Assembly: GCA_902627325.1 (NCBI GenBank) | Contig: CACOIM010000003.1 | Location: 1 to 64,000 of the forward strand | Source of the DNA: an uncultured Prochlorococcus sp. | Lineage (GTDB): Bacteria > Cyanobacteriota > Cyanobacteriia > PCC-6307 > Cyanobiaceae | Length of the DNA: 64,000 nucleotides | Direction: 5' to 3' | Shown: piece after piece, positions 32,138-43,601 of the stretch | Position numbering within the stretch: position 1 is the first letter of the stretch | Layout: each line of letters opens with the position of its first letter | Notes under the pieces: generated by a model | Told to the model about the DNA's origin: nothing | What the model saw: only the letters and a program-made list of their open reading frames with translations | The model's database searches: none | Position numbers and translations under genes: made by a program

Positions 32138-32512
32138 ATGAAAATATTTGTTCTACTTTATAATCCAAACACAGACAATGAAGGTATCCATTCTATAGAG
32201 ATTAAAGGTAGAACAATTGTATTAATGTTTGAAGAAAAAGATGATGCACAAAGGTATGTTGGACTTTTAGAAGCTCAAGATTTTCCTACTCCTTCAGTAG
32301 AAATGGTTAATTTAGAAGAAATTAAAGATTTTTGTAATAGATGTGATTATGAGACTAGATTAGTTACCAAAGATTTTGTACCTAAAACTCTTGAGGATAG
32401 ATTACTTTTAACGCCCCCTCAAAAAAACTTGGAAGTAGATAAATGGGAAGATAAACATAATAATGAAGATAATTTAAATGTCATTAGAGAAAACTTAGAG
32501 AAACTTCTCTAA
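32138..32512 (+). CDS. DUF3110-like conserved protein
   Basis: MKIFVLLYNPNTDNEGIHSIEIKGRTIVLMFEEKDDAQRY. Confidence 0.75.
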   Translation: MKIFVLLYNPNTDNEGIHSIEIKGRTIVLMFEEKDDAQRYVGLLEAQDFPTPSVEMVNLEEIKDFCNRCDYETRLVTKDFVPKTLEDRLLLTPPQKNLEVDKWEDKHNNEDNLNVIRENLEKLL

Positions 32513-32554
32513 AATTTACTTTATGTAATAGACTCCAATAAAGGAATTTTTAAC

Positions 32555-32992
32555 ATGACAAAAGTTATTTTTGAAACTGACTCAGGAAATATACAATTTG
32601 ATTTATTTTCTGAAGACGCACCTAATACAGTCGAGAATTTTACCAATCTCGTAAATGATGGATTCTATAATGGCTTGTCATTTCATAGAGTTATTCCTGG
32701 TTTTATGGCGCAAGGCGGATGCCCAAATACTCGTGAAGGGGCTTCAGGGATGCCTGGTACAGGAGGACCTGGATACAAGATAAAATGTGAGATTAATTCT
32801 AATAAACATATTACAGGCTCCTTATCGATGGCGCATGCCGGCAAAAATACTGGGGGCAGCCAATTTTTTATAGTTTATGAACCTCAACCACATTTAGATG
32901 GAGTGCATACCGTTTTTGGAAAAACTAATAATATGGATGTTGTTTTAAAATTGAAAAATGGATCAAAAATCATAAAAGCTTATCTAGGTTAA
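32555..32992 (+). CDS. Peptidyl-prolyl cis-trans isomerase (cyclophilin)
   Basis: [37 protein letters not shown]. Confidence 0.95.
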   Translation: MTKVIFETDSGNIQFDLFSEDAPNTVENFTNLVNDGFYNGLSFHRVIPGFMAQGGCPNTREGASGMPGTGGPGYKIKCEINSNKHITGSLSMAHAGKNTGGSQFFIVYEPQPHLDGVHTVFGKTNNMDVVLKLKNGSKIIKAYLG

Positions 32993-32995
32993 TTC

Positions 32996-34723
32996 TTAAT
33001 CATTTTTAAAAATTATAATAAAGGGAACTCTATCTAAATTGAATTTTCTTGTAGAGGCGTTAAGTTTTTCACTTTGATATGAAATAGATACCTCATCCAT
33101 TTTAATATTATTAGTGGGATGTAGAGCATGATCAATATTTTTAGCAACTATGAGGCCTACCTTTGAGCTTTTTTGAAGTTTTGAAAGTGTACAGATGAAC
33201 TTTTCTATTTTTTTTATTTCGTCGTTATTTATAACTATGTTTTTTCTATTTTTTTTATGAATTATTCTCCATACTAGTTTTGGACGATTCCATATAGCTA
33301 GTAATCTAGGACTACTCTCTAGCTTCACTTCAATATCATTTATTTGACAAAATTTATTTATTCTATTCTTGATGGATACTAAATCATTTGAATTATATTT
33401 TCCATCAAGAAATATAGCAATGAATGGATCTATATTTGAAAAGTTATTTTGTTCATTTCCAAGTAAATGACCTAATTTAGTCCTTTTAACATTTAGGTAT
33501 TCGGCATTATAGTCTCCAGGGCAAATGACCAATGGCACTCTAGCTACAACTTCAATACCATAACCTCCTAAACCAGCAATTTTTCTTGGATTATTAGTTA
33601 AAAGCTTAAGCTTCTTGATACCAAGGTCTGTAAGGATTTGAGCTCCTACACCATAATTTCTTAGGTCTGCAGGAAATCCAAGTTTTTCGTTAGCCTCAAC
33701 AGTATCTAATCCTCCATCCTGTAAACTATAAGCTTTTAACTTGTTGATTAATCCAATCCCTCTTCCCTCTTGTCTAAGATAAACAACAACTCCTTCACCT
33801 TCTTTTTCTATCCTAGATAATGCAGCCTCAAGTTGTGGTCTACAATCACATCTTAATGATCCAAAAGCATCTCCAGTAAGACATTCAGAATGCATCCTTA
33901 CTAAAACGGGTTCATTGAGAGATTTAGATTTTTTTTTAACAAGAGCAACATGCTCTGATCCATCAAGCTCGTTCACATATCCATAAGCCTTAAAATTACC
34001 AAATATACTAGGCAGCTCAGTAGTAGATTTTCTAAATACGAATCTTTCGTTTTCTGATCTATATCTTATTAAGTCAGCAATTGAAATTAATTTCATGCCC
34101 CATTGCTTAGCATATTTACTAAGTTCAGGTAATCTAGACATTGATCCGTCTTGATTTTGAATCTCACAAATAACACCTGCAGGATATAAGCCGGAAAGTA
34201 AAGCCAAATCGACTGCTGCTTCTGTATGTCCAGCTCTTTTTAAAACACCCCCTTTCTTCGCTCTCAATGGAAATATATGCCCAGGTCTTCTTAAATCTTC
34301 AGGTGTTGTATTGGGATTAATTGCGACTTGGATTGTTTTTGCTCTATCCTCAGCTGATATTCCAGTACTAACATTAAATTCTGGCCCTGCATCAATAGAA
34401 ACAGTAAAAGCTGTCTGGTTAGAGTCGGTATTCCTATCAACCATTAATGGTAAATCTAAATCATCTAATTTATCTCCTTGCATTGCCAAACAAATTAAAC
34501 CTCTCCCCTCAATAGCCATAAAATTGATTTGTTGAGGAGTCGCAAATTGAGCAGCACATATCAAGTCTCCTTCATTTTCTCTTCCCTCATCATCAACAAC
34601 AATTACACATTCACCGTTTCTTATTGCAGCTAATGCATCACTTATAGGATCAAACTTTATACTAATAGAATCTTTCTTTTCAGAAATTTCTTGATTATTA
34701 GATCTTGTACTTGTTTCTTCCAT
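32996..34723 (-). CDS. ribBA: Bifunctional DHBP synthase / GTP cyclohydrolase II
   Basis: [14 protein letters not shown] (RibB), [17 protein letters not shown] and [10 protein letters not shown] (RibA); C-terminal extension. Confidence 0.96.
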   Translation of the reverse strand: MEETSTRSNNQEISEKKDSISIKFDPISDALAAIRNGECVIVVDDEGRENEGDLICAAQFATPQQINFMAIEGRGLICLAMQGDKLDDLDLPLMVDRNTDSNQTAFTVSIDAGPEFNVSTGISAEDRAKTIQVAINPNTTPEDLRRPGHIFPLRAKKGGVLKRAGHTEAAVDLALLSGLYPAGVICEIQNQDGSMSRLPELSKYAKQWGMKLISIADLIRYRSENERFVFRKSTTELPSIFGNFKAYGYVNELDGSEHVALVKKKSKSLNEPVLVRMHSECLTGDAFGSLRCDCRPQLEAALSRIEKEGEGVVVYLRQEGRGIGLINKLKAYSLQDGGLDTVEANEKLGFPADLRNYGVGAQILTDLGIKKLKLLTNNPRKIAGLGGYGIEVVARVPLVICPGDYNAEYLNVKRTKLGHLLGNEQNNFSNIDPFIAIFLDGKYNSNDLVSIKNRINKFCQINDIEVKLESSPRLLAIWNRPKLVWRIIHKKNRKNIVINNDEIKKIEKFICTLSKLQKSSKVGLIVAKNIDHALHPTNNIKMDEVSISYQSEKLNASTRKFNLDRVPFIIIFKND

Positions 34724-34809
34724 TATAAATTACATAATAAAGCAATTGTTATTGTAATAAACAATTTCAATACTATATAATCCTATATCACACTTGCCGG
34801 TTAAGAGAA

Positions 34810-35865
34810 ATGAATGTTGCAATAGTTGGTGCTACAGGTTACGGAGGAATACAGTTAGTAAATTTATTAAGAAGAAATAGAAATTTTAAAATAACATTTT
34901 TAGGTGGGAACAAATCTTCAGGTTCAAAATGGAATGAGAAATTCCCTTTTATTAATATCGATCATGATCTTACCATCGAAAAATATTCACCTCAGCGGAT
35001 TAAAGAAACCTCAGATATTGCAATATTATCTCTTCCAAATGGCTTGTCATCAACAATTACTCCTAAATTGGTAGATAACGGATTAAAAGTTATTGATCTA
35101 TCTGCCGACTATAGATATAAATCATTAGATAAATGGAAGGAAGTTTATTACAAAGAAGCTGAGATTTACAATAGAAATGATTATGAATTATGTCTAGAGT
35201 CAGTTTATGGTATCCCAGAATTTAATCAAAAAGAAATTATAAAATCAAGAATAATTGCTTGTCCTGGATGTTATCCGACTTCAGCATTAATTCCTCTAAT
35301 TCCATTTATGCTTCAGGGAATTATAGAGAGTGAAGGCATTATTATTGATTCAAAAAGTGGAATTTCTGGAGGAGGTAGAACTCCTAAAGAACATTTACTA
35401 TATTCTGAAGCGGCTGAAGGTATTTCTGCATATGGCTTATTGACGCATAGGCATACATCTGAGATTGAACAAATTTTGAGTTATGTCTCCGGGCAAAATA
35501 TTCAGTTAATATTTACTCCACATTTAATTCCTATAGTTAGAGGTATGTTTTCAACAATTTATGGAAGGCTTAAAGATCCTGGGTTAACAGCTGAGGATTG
35601 TAAAATTTTACTTGATAATTTCTACAGGAATTATTCAAACGTAAAAGTATTACCAGTTGGAACATATCCCTCCAGCAAATGGGCAAAAAATTCTAACGAT
35701 ACATACATATCAGTAAATGTTGATAATCGAAGTGGCAAAATAATATTACTTTCTACCATTGATAATCTTTTAAAAGGTCAGGCTGGGCAAGCTGTTCAAA
35801 ATCTAAATTTAATTTCAGGGTTCAAACTTAATGAAGGTTTGGATTTAACTACTTTCTATCCCTAA
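34810..35865 (+). CDS. argC: N-acetyl-gamma-glutamyl-phosphate reductase
   Basis: GATGYGGIQLVNLL, CPGCYPTSALIPL, KSGISGGGRTPKEHLLY. Confidence 0.97.
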   Translation: MNVAIVGATGYGGIQLVNLLRRNRNFKITFLGGNKSSGSKWNEKFPFINIDHDLTIEKYSPQRIKETSDIAILSLPNGLSSTITPKLVDNGLKVIDLSADYRYKSLDKWKEVYYKEAEIYNRNDYELCLESVYGIPEFNQKEIIKSRIIACPGCYPTSALIPLIPFMLQGIIESEGIIIDSKSGISGGGRTPKEHLLYSEAAEGISAYGLLTHRHTSEIEQILSYVSGQNIQLIFTPHLIPIVRGMFSTIYGRLKDPGLTAEDCKILLDNFYRNYSNVKVLPVGTYPSSKWAKNSNDTYISVNVDNRSGKIILLSTIDNLLKGQAGQAVQNLNLISGFKLNEGLDLTTFYP

Positions 35866-36504
35866 TTTATTTCTAATTCTCAACCCTGCTTCAGATATAG
35901 CAAACGGTAAAATCATATGTTCTAGATAGTGAATTTTACTGGTAAGACTATTTAAATTATCATCTGTTTTGATTGATAAAGCAGCTTGAATAATTAATTT
36001 GCCATTATCAACTTCTTTATCCACGAAATGTACTGAACAACCTGTTATGAGTGCTTTGTGTATCAATGCATCATCAATGGGATTTTTACCTTTAAATGAT
36101 GGTAATAGTGAAGGATGTATATTAATAATTCTATCCTTAAAAGAATTTACAAAATTTTCTGAAGCTATTCTCATCCATCCCGCCATTACTATTAGTTCAA
36201 CATTAGATTTCTTAAGAATTTTTATTATTTCAGCTTCGAATTGTTCTTTGTTTTCATAATTATTTTCTAAAATAAGAAAATTTGAAATATTAGATTTAAT
36301 TGCCCTCTTAATACAACCAGCATTCTCTTTATTTGAAATTAATAATTTTATGTCAATGTCTAATTTATTGTTCTTGCATAGATCGATCAGAACCTGAAAA
36401 TTTGTACCTTCACCAGAGGCTAGAACTGCAATATTTAATTTAGGCTTAAATTTATTAAATTTTTTTAAATCGGGGGAAACTAAATAATGTTCAAAACTTT
36501 CCAA
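35845..36504 (-). CDS. purN: Phosphoribosylglycinamide formyltransferase
   Basis: VLASGEGTNFQVLID, MAGWMRIASENFVN, NIHPSLLPSFKG, GCSVHFVDKEVDNG. Confidence 0.93.
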   Translation of the reverse strand: MESFEHYLVSPDLKKFNKFKPKLNIAVLASGEGTNFQVLIDLCKNNKLDIDIKLLISNKENAGCIKRAIKSNISNFLILENNYENKEQFEAEIIKILKKSNVELIVMAGWMRIASENFVNSFKDRIINIHPSLLPSFKGKNPIDDALIHKALITGCSVHFVDKEVDNGKLIIQAALSIKTDDNLNSLTSKIHYLEHMILPFAISEAGLRIRNKLGIESS

Positions 36505-36686
36505 TTTTTTTCTCTTATTATTAGAAATAATAATTCAAAAATCAATAGAAATAATTATTTTTTTAGATATGCGAATACTAAAACAATTTTATTTAATATT
36601 AATACTAAATTATAAAAATTTTATTTTTAAATATGACTAAGTAGATATAATAATTAGAATAAATTAAGCCTAGTCCATCTAAAGAT

Positions 36687-38267
36687 TTGAATAAACATAA
36701 TTTAAATAATTGGAAAAAATTTTCTAACTATCTTTGGTTTAATGATGAATTAAATATTTGGATAGATATAAGCAAAATTAATTTTAATGATGAAGACTTT
36801 GAAGCTATTAATCAAAAATTTGTAAATGCTTTCAATGCTTTAGATAAACTTGAAAATGGTGCGATAGCTAATATTGATGAAAACAGACAGGTTGGTCATT
36901 ATTGGTTAAGAAATTCATCTATTGCACCAAACCATATCCTAAAAAATAAGATTGATAATGAAATATCTAGTATAAAAGAATTTGGCAAAGAAATATTAAA
37001 TGGAAATATATTAAACAGCAAAGGACAAAATTATACAGATGTATTATGGATAGGTATTGGTGGTAGTGGTTTAGGTCCATTGTTAATTGTTGATTCTTTA
37101 AAGAAAAATTCTGTAGGCTTAAGCTTTTCCTTTATTGATAATATTGATCCGTTTTTAATTAAGGAAAAATTAATTGAAATAAATGATAAACTTTCTAGTA
37201 CTTTATTTGTAATTGTTAGTAAATCAGGAGGTACACCAGAACCGAGAATAGCGATGGATATTATTAGGAGGAATGTTGAGGAGAAAGGTATAGATTGGTC
37301 TTCCCAAGCTATAGCAATCACCATGCCAGGAAGCAAATTATATCAAAAAGCATCTGAAGAGGATTGGTTAAGAATTTTTGATCTTCCTGATTGGGTAGGC
37401 GGAAGAACAAGCATTACAAGCTCGGTGGGACTTCTACCATTAGTTTTAATAAACCAAAATATTGACAATTTTCTTAAAGGTGCATCAAAAATGGATGATA
37501 TTTCAAGATCAAAACAAATAAAAAATAATCCCGCAGCCTTGTTAGCAGCTTCTTGGTATTTCAGTGGAGAAGGATTTGGAAAGAGGGACATGGTAGTTCT
37601 TCCATATCGAGACAGACTTCAAGTCTTTAGTAAATATCTTCAACAATTAGTGATGGAATCTCTTGGGAAGAAACTGGATAGATCAGGAAATATAGTGCAC
37701 CAAGGTATTTCAGTCTTTGGAAATAAAGGTTCGACTGATCAGCATGCATATGTTCAACAATTAAGAGATGGTTTGGATAATTTCTTCTGTACATTTATAG
37801 AATCATTAGATATGCCAGATGACCTTAATAACTTTGATTTAGAAGATCCCAAGTCATATTTATCTGGTTTTTTACAAGGTACAAGATCTGCATTATCAAA
37901 AGAAGGAAGACAAAGTGTAACCATAACAATAAGTAAATTTAATACCTTTACATTAGGAGCGATAATTGCACTATTTGAGAGAGCAGTTTCCTTTTATGCA
38001 GAGTTAGTAAATATTAATGCCTATGATCAACCGGGAGTGGAGGCAGGTAAACAAGCTGCTGCAGATATAATTTTGATCCAACAAGAAATTAAATTCCTAT
38101 TTGAAAAAAATGACTTTTTGACTATTGAAAAAATTAATAAAAGCCTAGAAAATTCTGATCCTGAAAGTATTTTTTTAATACTAAGACAAATGTGTTTCAA
38201 TAATATACATTTTAATGTTGAGGGAGATTGGTCTATTCCAGAATCATTAAAAATTAGAAAATTATAA
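36687..38267 (+). CDS. pgi: Glucose-6-phosphate isomerase
   Basis: [38 protein letters not shown]. Confidence 0.96.
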   Translation: MNKHNLNNWKKFSNYLWFNDELNIWIDISKINFNDEDFEAINQKFVNAFNALDKLENGAIANIDENRQVGHYWLRNSSIAPNHILKNKIDNEISSIKEFGKEILNGNILNSKGQNYTDVLWIGIGGSGLGPLLIVDSLKKNSVGLSFSFIDNIDPFLIKEKLIEINDKLSSTLFVIVSKSGGTPEPRIAMDIIRRNVEEKGIDWSSQAIAITMPGSKLYQKASEEDWLRIFDLPDWVGGRTSITSSVGLLPLVLINQNIDNFLKGASKMDDISRSKQIKNNPAALLAASWYFSGEGFGKRDMVVLPYRDRLQVFSKYLQQLVMESLGKKLDRSGNIVHQGISVFGNKGSTDQHAYVQQLRDGLDNFFCTFIESLDMPDDLNNFDLEDPKSYLSGFLQGTRSALSKEGRQSVTITISKFNTFTLGAIIALFERAVSFYAELVNINAYDQPGVEAGKQAAADIILIQQEIKFLFEKNDFLTIEKINKSLENSDPESIFLILRQMCFNNIHFNVEGDWSIPESLKIRKL

Positions 38268-40838
38268 TTACACAACTATATTTATAATTTTCCCTTTTAC
38301 GATAATAATTTTTCTAATTTCTTTATCATTAATCCATTTAATTACATTAGGACTTTCTAAGCTTTTTTGCTTGATAATGTCTTCAGAAGTATCTGTAGAT
38401 ATATTTATTCTATCTCTTACCTTTCCATTTATTTGAATTACCAATTCATAAGTATTTAGCATTATTGCTTTTGGGTCATATTCCGGCCAATTTTGTAAGT
38501 GAACTGACTCAGTAGAGCCTAATAGATGCCACAGCTCTTCAGAAATATGAGGAGAAAATGGTGAAAGTAAAATGCAGAAATTTTGTAATATTAATTTTTT
38601 TGAATTTGAACTTATATTTTTAAAATTTTTAGAAATAGCATTACAAAACTTCATTAATTCTGAAATAGCCGTATTAAACTGATTGTTCTCAATATCGTGT
38701 GAAATTTCTTTAATAGCTAAATTCATAGATCGTAAAATATTTTTTTCACAAGTTTCTTGTTTTATATTTGCCTTTTTTGAACTCAATTCATTCAAGTATT
38801 CATAATATAATTTCCAAACTCTTGAAAGAAATCTAAACTGTCCTTCGACATCAGAATCTCCCCATTCCAAATCCTTTTCTGGTGGAGCTTTGAATAAAAT
38901 AAACATCCTTGCAGTATCTGCACCATATTTCTCAATAACAGTCTCAGGATCGATACCGTTATATTTAGATTTTGACATTTTTTCAAATAATATTTCTAAT
39001 TTTGAATTGTCATCTGGATCTATAGGATTATTTAAATCTTTTATTTTATTTAATGGAATATACCTTCCAGTATTTTTATTTTTATATGCTGCAGATTGAA
39101 CCATTCCTTGTGTTAAAAGTTTTTTAAAAGGTTCATTTATATCAAATAAATCATTGTCTTTTAATGCTTTAGTTAAAAAGCGGGCATATAGTAAGTGCAA
39201 AATTGCATGTTCAACTCCTCCTACATATTGGTCCACTGGAAGCCACTTATTAATTTTATCTTTTGTGAATGGTTTATTATTTAGTTCTGCACATGGATAT
39301 CTCAAAAAATACCATGATGAGCACATGAAAGTGTCCATTGTGTCTGATTCTCTTTTTGATTTCCTCCCACATCGAGGACAAAGCACATTATGCCATTCAT
39401 TTGTTTGATTTAGAAAATTTATTTTATTTGAATCGATCTTTACCTGCTTTGGTAACTTAACAGGAAGATCATTTAGTTTTGCGGGTATTGGACCACATTT
39501 TGAGCAATTAATAATAGGTATGGGACATCCCCAATATCTTTGTCTAGAAATTAACCAATCTCTTAGTTTATATTGAATTTTTTCTTCTCCCCACCCATTC
39601 TTTTTAGCAATATCTATGAATCTCTTCTTAGCTTCAGAATTAGACATTCCATCATAATTATCTGAATTTATTAAAAATCCATTTTCCTCAAAAGCATTTT
39701 TAGAAATATCATTTAAATCTTTAATATCTTTTGTAATAACTTTTTTTATATTTATTTTATATTTTTCAGCAAATTCAAAATCTCTTTGATCATGAGCAGG
39801 CACTCCCATTACCGCTCCTGTTCCATAATCGTCTAAAACATAACTTGCAATCCATATTGGGATTTCATTATTATTAATTGGATTTATAGCTTTTAGCCCA
39901 GTATTAAAACCTATTTTTTCTTTATCTTCATCATAGTTCTTAAAAATTTCTTTTAGATTTTTAACCTTATCTTTTAATTCCTGATCTTTAATAATACTAG
40001 TAACTTCGTGATTGGGTGAAACTGCTATGTAGGTAACACCAAATAATGTATCTATTCGGGTTGTAAAGACTTTTAAGTTAATTTCTTCACTTTCATCCAG
40101 ATTAAATTTTATAATTGCTCCTTTAGACCTTCCTATCCAGTTTTCTTGCATTGTTCTTACTCTTTCTGGCCATCCATTAAGATTTTTAAGATCATCCAAA
40201 AGTACGTCTGCATAATTAGTTATTTTCAAATACCATTGATTCAAAAGTTTTTTTTCAACAAGTGCACCAGATCTCCAAGATTTTCCTTCTGAGTCAACCT
40301 GTTCGTTTGCTAAGACAGTTTTATCTATAGGATCCCAATTTACCTCAGATTTCTTTTTATAAACTAAACCTGATTTAAATAATTCTAGGAATAAAAATTG
40401 AGTCCATTTATAATAATCTTCATTACATGTGGCGAATTCTTTTTCCCAATCAACTGATAGGCCTAAAACTTTAAGTTGAGATTTCATATGTGAAATATTA
40501 TCTTTGGTCCATATTTCAGGATTAATCCCCCTTTCAATTGCAGCATTTTCTGCAGGAAGACCGAAAGCATCCCAACCCATTGGATGTAATACATCCTTTC
40601 CTTTTAGTTTTTGATATCGAGCAATTACATCTGTTATTACATAATTTCTGACATGACCCATATGTAAATTTCCAGAGGGATATGGGAACATTGATAAAGC
40701 ATAAAACTTTTCTTTATTATCACTATCTTTAGTTTTATATAGATTATCCTTTGCCCATTTTATTTGCCATTTATTTTCTATGAGATTAGGCTCATACAAA
40801 TTTTTAAATGTTAAATTAGTCATATTCATTTTATCCAC
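38268..40838 (-). CDS. leuS: Leucyl-tRNA synthetase
   Basis: SMFPYPSGNLHMGHVRNY, HPMGWDAFGLPAENAA, KMSKSKYNGIDP. Confidence 0.98.
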   Translation of the reverse strand: MDKMNMTNLTFKNLYEPNLIENKWQIKWAKDNLYKTKDSDNKEKFYALSMFPYPSGNLHMGHVRNYVITDVIARYQKLKGKDVLHPMGWDAFGLPAENAAIERGINPEIWTKDNISHMKSQLKVLGLSVDWEKEFATCNEDYYKWTQFLFLELFKSGLVYKKKSEVNWDPIDKTVLANEQVDSEGKSWRSGALVEKKLLNQWYLKITNYADVLLDDLKNLNGWPERVRTMQENWIGRSKGAIIKFNLDESEEINLKVFTTRIDTLFGVTYIAVSPNHEVTSIIKDQELKDKVKNLKEIFKNYDEDKEKIGFNTGLKAINPINNNEIPIWIASYVLDDYGTGAVMGVPAHDQRDFEFAEKYKINIKKVITKDIKDLNDISKNAFEENGFLINSDNYDGMSNSEAKKRFIDIAKKNGWGEEKIQYKLRDWLISRQRYWGCPIPIINCSKCGPIPAKLNDLPVKLPKQVKIDSNKINFLNQTNEWHNVLCPRCGRKSKRESDTMDTFMCSSWYFLRYPCAELNNKPFTKDKINKWLPVDQYVGGVEHAILHLLYARFLTKALKDNDLFDINEPFKKLLTQGMVQSAAYKNKNTGRYIPLNKIKDLNNPIDPDDNSKLEILFEKMSKSKYNGIDPETVIEKYGADTARMFILFKAPPEKDLEWGDSDVEGQFRFLSRVWKLYYEYLNELSSKKANIKQETCEKNILRSMNLAIKEISHDIENNQFNTAISELMKFCNAISKNFKNISSNSKKLILQNFCILLSPFSPHISEELWHLLGSTESVHLQNWPEYDPKAIMLNTYELVIQINGKVRDRINISTDTSEDIIKQKSLESPNVIKWINDKEIRKIIIVKGKIINIVV

Positions 40839-40935
40839 TTGTTATCTATAAAGTAATTTATTTATCATTCTACATAAGAGATTAAATTGTAAATACCTTT
40901 TTTTTTATTAAAATTAGGTTAATAGTAATTCAATT

Positions 40936-41796
40936 ATGAATAAATTTGAATTTTATAAATATCAAGGAAATGGTAATGACTTTATAATTATAGATTCCAG
41001 AAATAATGATTCATACAAAAGATTGATATCCAATAATAATTTTAAAGTTAAAAAAATTTGCGACAGAAACTTTGGAATTGGTGCAGATGGAATAATTTTT
41101 ATATTAAATGCCGATTCTGATAATGATTCAAGAATGATTATCTTTAATTCCGACGGATCTGAAGCTGAAATGTGCGGAAATGGAATTAGATGTATGGTTG
41201 AATATTTGCATAATTATAAAAATTCTCAAGTTAATAAATCTGAATATAGAGTGGAAACTAAGGCTGGTTTGAAAGTTGCAAAATATAATTCAGGCAAAAT
41301 TACAGTAAAGATGGGAAAACCTATTTTTGAGAATCATTTAATCCCAACCACTATGAATAAAAATATAAATGAATTACTTTCAGAGGAATTTAATTTTGAA
41401 ACCTTTAATGCGCAAGGATATGCAGTTGGTATGGGTAACCCTCATCTCATTTTCTTTGTAGAAGATCTTGCCTATATATCGCATAAAGAACTTGGCCCGA
41501 TATTTGAAAATAATAAATTTTTTCCTGAAAAGACTAATGTGCACTTTTGTCAAATAATTAATAGTAAGAAAATTATTGTCAAAGTATGGGAAAGAGGTGC
41601 CGGATCTACTCTTGCATGCGGAACAGGAGCTTGTGCCATACATGTTGCGGCAAGAAAACTTTCTAGATGCGAGGCAAAAACATCAATCATATTGCCTGGA
41701 GGAGAACTTTTAATTAATTGGAATAATACAAACGATGAGGTAATGATGACTGGTATCGCCAATAAAGTTTTTAAAGGTTCTTTTACACTTACATAA
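40936..41796 (+). CDS. dapF: Diaminopimelate epimerase
   Basis: YQGNGNDFIIID, NSDGSEAEMCGNGIRC, ERGAGSTLACGTGACA. Confidence 0.97.
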   Translation: MNKFEFYKYQGNGNDFIIIDSRNNDSYKRLISNNNFKVKKICDRNFGIGADGIIFILNADSDNDSRMIIFNSDGSEAEMCGNGIRCMVEYLHNYKNSQVNKSEYRVETKAGLKVAKYNSGKITVKMGKPIFENHLIPTTMNKNINELLSEEFNFETFNAQGYAVGMGNPHLIFFVEDLAYISHKELGPIFENNKFFPEKTNVHFCQIINSKKIIVKVWERGAGSTLACGTGACAIHVAARKLSRCEAKTSIILPGGELLINWNNTNDEVMMTGIANKVFKGSFTLT

Positions 41797-41801
41797 TTTA
41801 G

Positions 41802-42974
41802 ATGAAAGAAGACTTTATCTATTTTGATCATGCCTCTACTTCTCCTTTATCTCTAGATGTTCTTGAGATAATAAATTCTGCCAATTTAAATTATTGGGGA
41901 AATGTTTCTGCTACTTATAAATTTGGTATTGATTGTTCGACAGAATTAGAATCAATTAGAAATAATATTGCCTTTATTCTAAATTCAAATTCAGAAGATA
42001 TTATTTTTACTTCAGGTTCTTCTGAATCTATCTCTTTAGTTTTCAATAAATTATCAGATAATTTTAAACCTGAAAATATTGTTATATCAGAAGTAGAACA
42101 TCAAGCCACTATAATTTCATCAAATATTTTAAAAAAAAGAGGATGGGAAATAATTGAATGGGAAGTCAATAATAAAGGAATTGTAGATCTTTATAAATTA
42201 GAAAATTATTTAAATCCTAAAACGAAATTGATATCAATAATATGGGGACAAAGTGAAATAGGATCATTACAACCTATTCAATTTATAGGTAAAAAATGTA
42301 GGGAAAATAATATATTATTTCATGTAGATGCGACTCAAATAATTAGTAATGGCATTTTTAATTGGAAAGAATTAAATTGTGATTTACTTAGCTTATCAGC
42401 TCATAAATTTGGAGGCCCCAAAGGTATTGGAATACTTTTAACTAATGAAAAATCTCGTTCATTTCTAAGGAATTCCGATATTTCATTAACTCATGAATAT
42501 TCAATAAGACAAGGCACACAATCTCTACCTTTAATATTCGGGATGTATCAAGCTTTAAAAAATATTAGTGGCCTAATAACTTTCTCTAATTATGATGCTG
42601 TATTCAGAAATAATAAAGTTATTTTTTTAAAAGCTTATCTTTTAGAGTTATTTAAAGATAATAAGTATGTAGAAATAACTGGAAGTATCAAAAATCGTTT
42701 ACCAAATCATTTATCATTTATTTTGTTTAATAAAAATCATTGTCCCATTAAGGCTTACAAAATTGTTAATTTCATGTCAGATAATAACATAGCAATAAGT
42801 AGTGGTAGTTCATGTTCAAGTTCCAACAATAATCCAAGTTATGTTTTAACTAAATTAGGTTTAGAAAATAATAAACTTTTTTCAAATATAAGATTAAGTT
42901 TTGGTGAACAAAACTCTATAGATCAGTTAGACAAATTTTATAATTTACTCTTAGAGTGTATTCAAAAGTTTTAA
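41802..42974 (+). CDS. Cysteine desulfurase (NifS/IscS family)
   Basis: YFDHASTSPL, FTSGSSESIS, LSAHKFGGPKGIGIL, SSGSSCSS. Confidence 0.9.
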   Translation: MKEDFIYFDHASTSPLSLDVLEIINSANLNYWGNVSATYKFGIDCSTELESIRNNIAFILNSNSEDIIFTSGSSESISLVFNKLSDNFKPENIVISEVEHQATIISSNILKKRGWEIIEWEVNNKGIVDLYKLENYLNPKTKLISIIWGQSEIGSLQPIQFIGKKCRENNILFHVDATQIISNGIFNWKELNCDLLSLSAHKFGGPKGIGILLTNEKSRSFLRNSDISLTHEYSIRQGTQSLPLIFGMYQALKNISGLITFSNYDAVFRNNKVIFLKAYLLELFKDNKYVEITGSIKNRLPNHLSFILFNKNHCPIKAYKIVNFMSDNNIAISSGSSCSSSNNNPSYVLTKLGLENNKLFSNIRLSFGEQNSIDQLDKFYNLLLECIQKF

Positions 42975-42977
42975 TAG

Positions 42978-43598
42978 ATGTTTGTTTTACCTAATGACCT
43001 AAATAAAGCTATTGAAGATATGGAGAAATCTGTTTTAAACAGTTTGGATTCTGATAATTCTAGATTGATTATTGAATTTAAATTTGAGGGAATAAAATTT
43101 AATAGAATTTCTTTTAAATTATTTAATTTATTAGCAAATAAGAATAATAATGTATATCTGACGTATTCTGATCCTGGAGCGGTAGCTTTAGCTCAAAGAG
43201 ACTATAAGGAAATAAAAGATAAAATATTTACTTTTAAGTCATTTACAAACTCTCCACATATTTCAGAAAGTAACTCAATATTAATATCAATGCTCCCACA
43301 ACCGTATGATTTTGATTCTTTTGAACCAATGTGTGAAAATTTTCTTGGTAAACACATTTCGATAAATCCAAAATTTGAAGACGCTAATATTGGTATAGGA
43401 ACAGTTATTAGAGAGAGAAGAAAAAACTTTGTGAAAACATGGACGAATATATATTTTATACAACCATTAAATAATGGAGCTCTAATGCATATTGCTCCAA
43501 GTAATTGGGCACTTTTTAAAGAAAAAGATAATAAATATTATTTTGTCAAAGATTTCGATTCAAAACCAGATAATGAAACTATTTTTATAAATCTATAA
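42978..43598 (+). CDS. DUF1995-like conserved protein
   Basis: Conserved-type ORF, MLPQPYDFDSFEPMCEN, MHIAPSNWALFKEKDNKY. Confidence 0.65.
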   Translation: MFVLPNDLNKAIEDMEKSVLNSLDSDNSRLIIEFKFEGIKFNRISFKLFNLLANKNNNVYLTYSDPGAVALAQRDYKEIKDKIFTFKSFTNSPHISESNSILISMLPQPYDFDSFEPMCENFLGKHISINPKFEDANIGIGTVIRERRKNFVKTWTNIYFIQPLNNGALMHIAPSNWALFKEKDNKYYFVKDFDSKPDNETIFINL

Positions 43599-43601
43599 TT
43601 T

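Noticed and set aside
34724-34809. FMN riboswitch upstream of ribBA
   Set aside because: No FMN aptamer signature (e.g. AGGGGCAGGGTGAAATTCCC-like blocks) in the short divergent intergenic region.
36515-36533. TTATTATT-AGA-AATAATAA hairpin upstream of purN
   Set aside because: A/T-only palindrome in a very A/T-rich gap; expected by chance and thermodynamically weak.
38027-38275. Minus-strand ORF over the pgi 3' end, and similar antisense ORFs (7836-8048, 8440-8712, 16957-17441, 29391-29876, 37031-37591)
   Set aside because: Each lies antisense or out of frame within a well-supported housekeeping gene.
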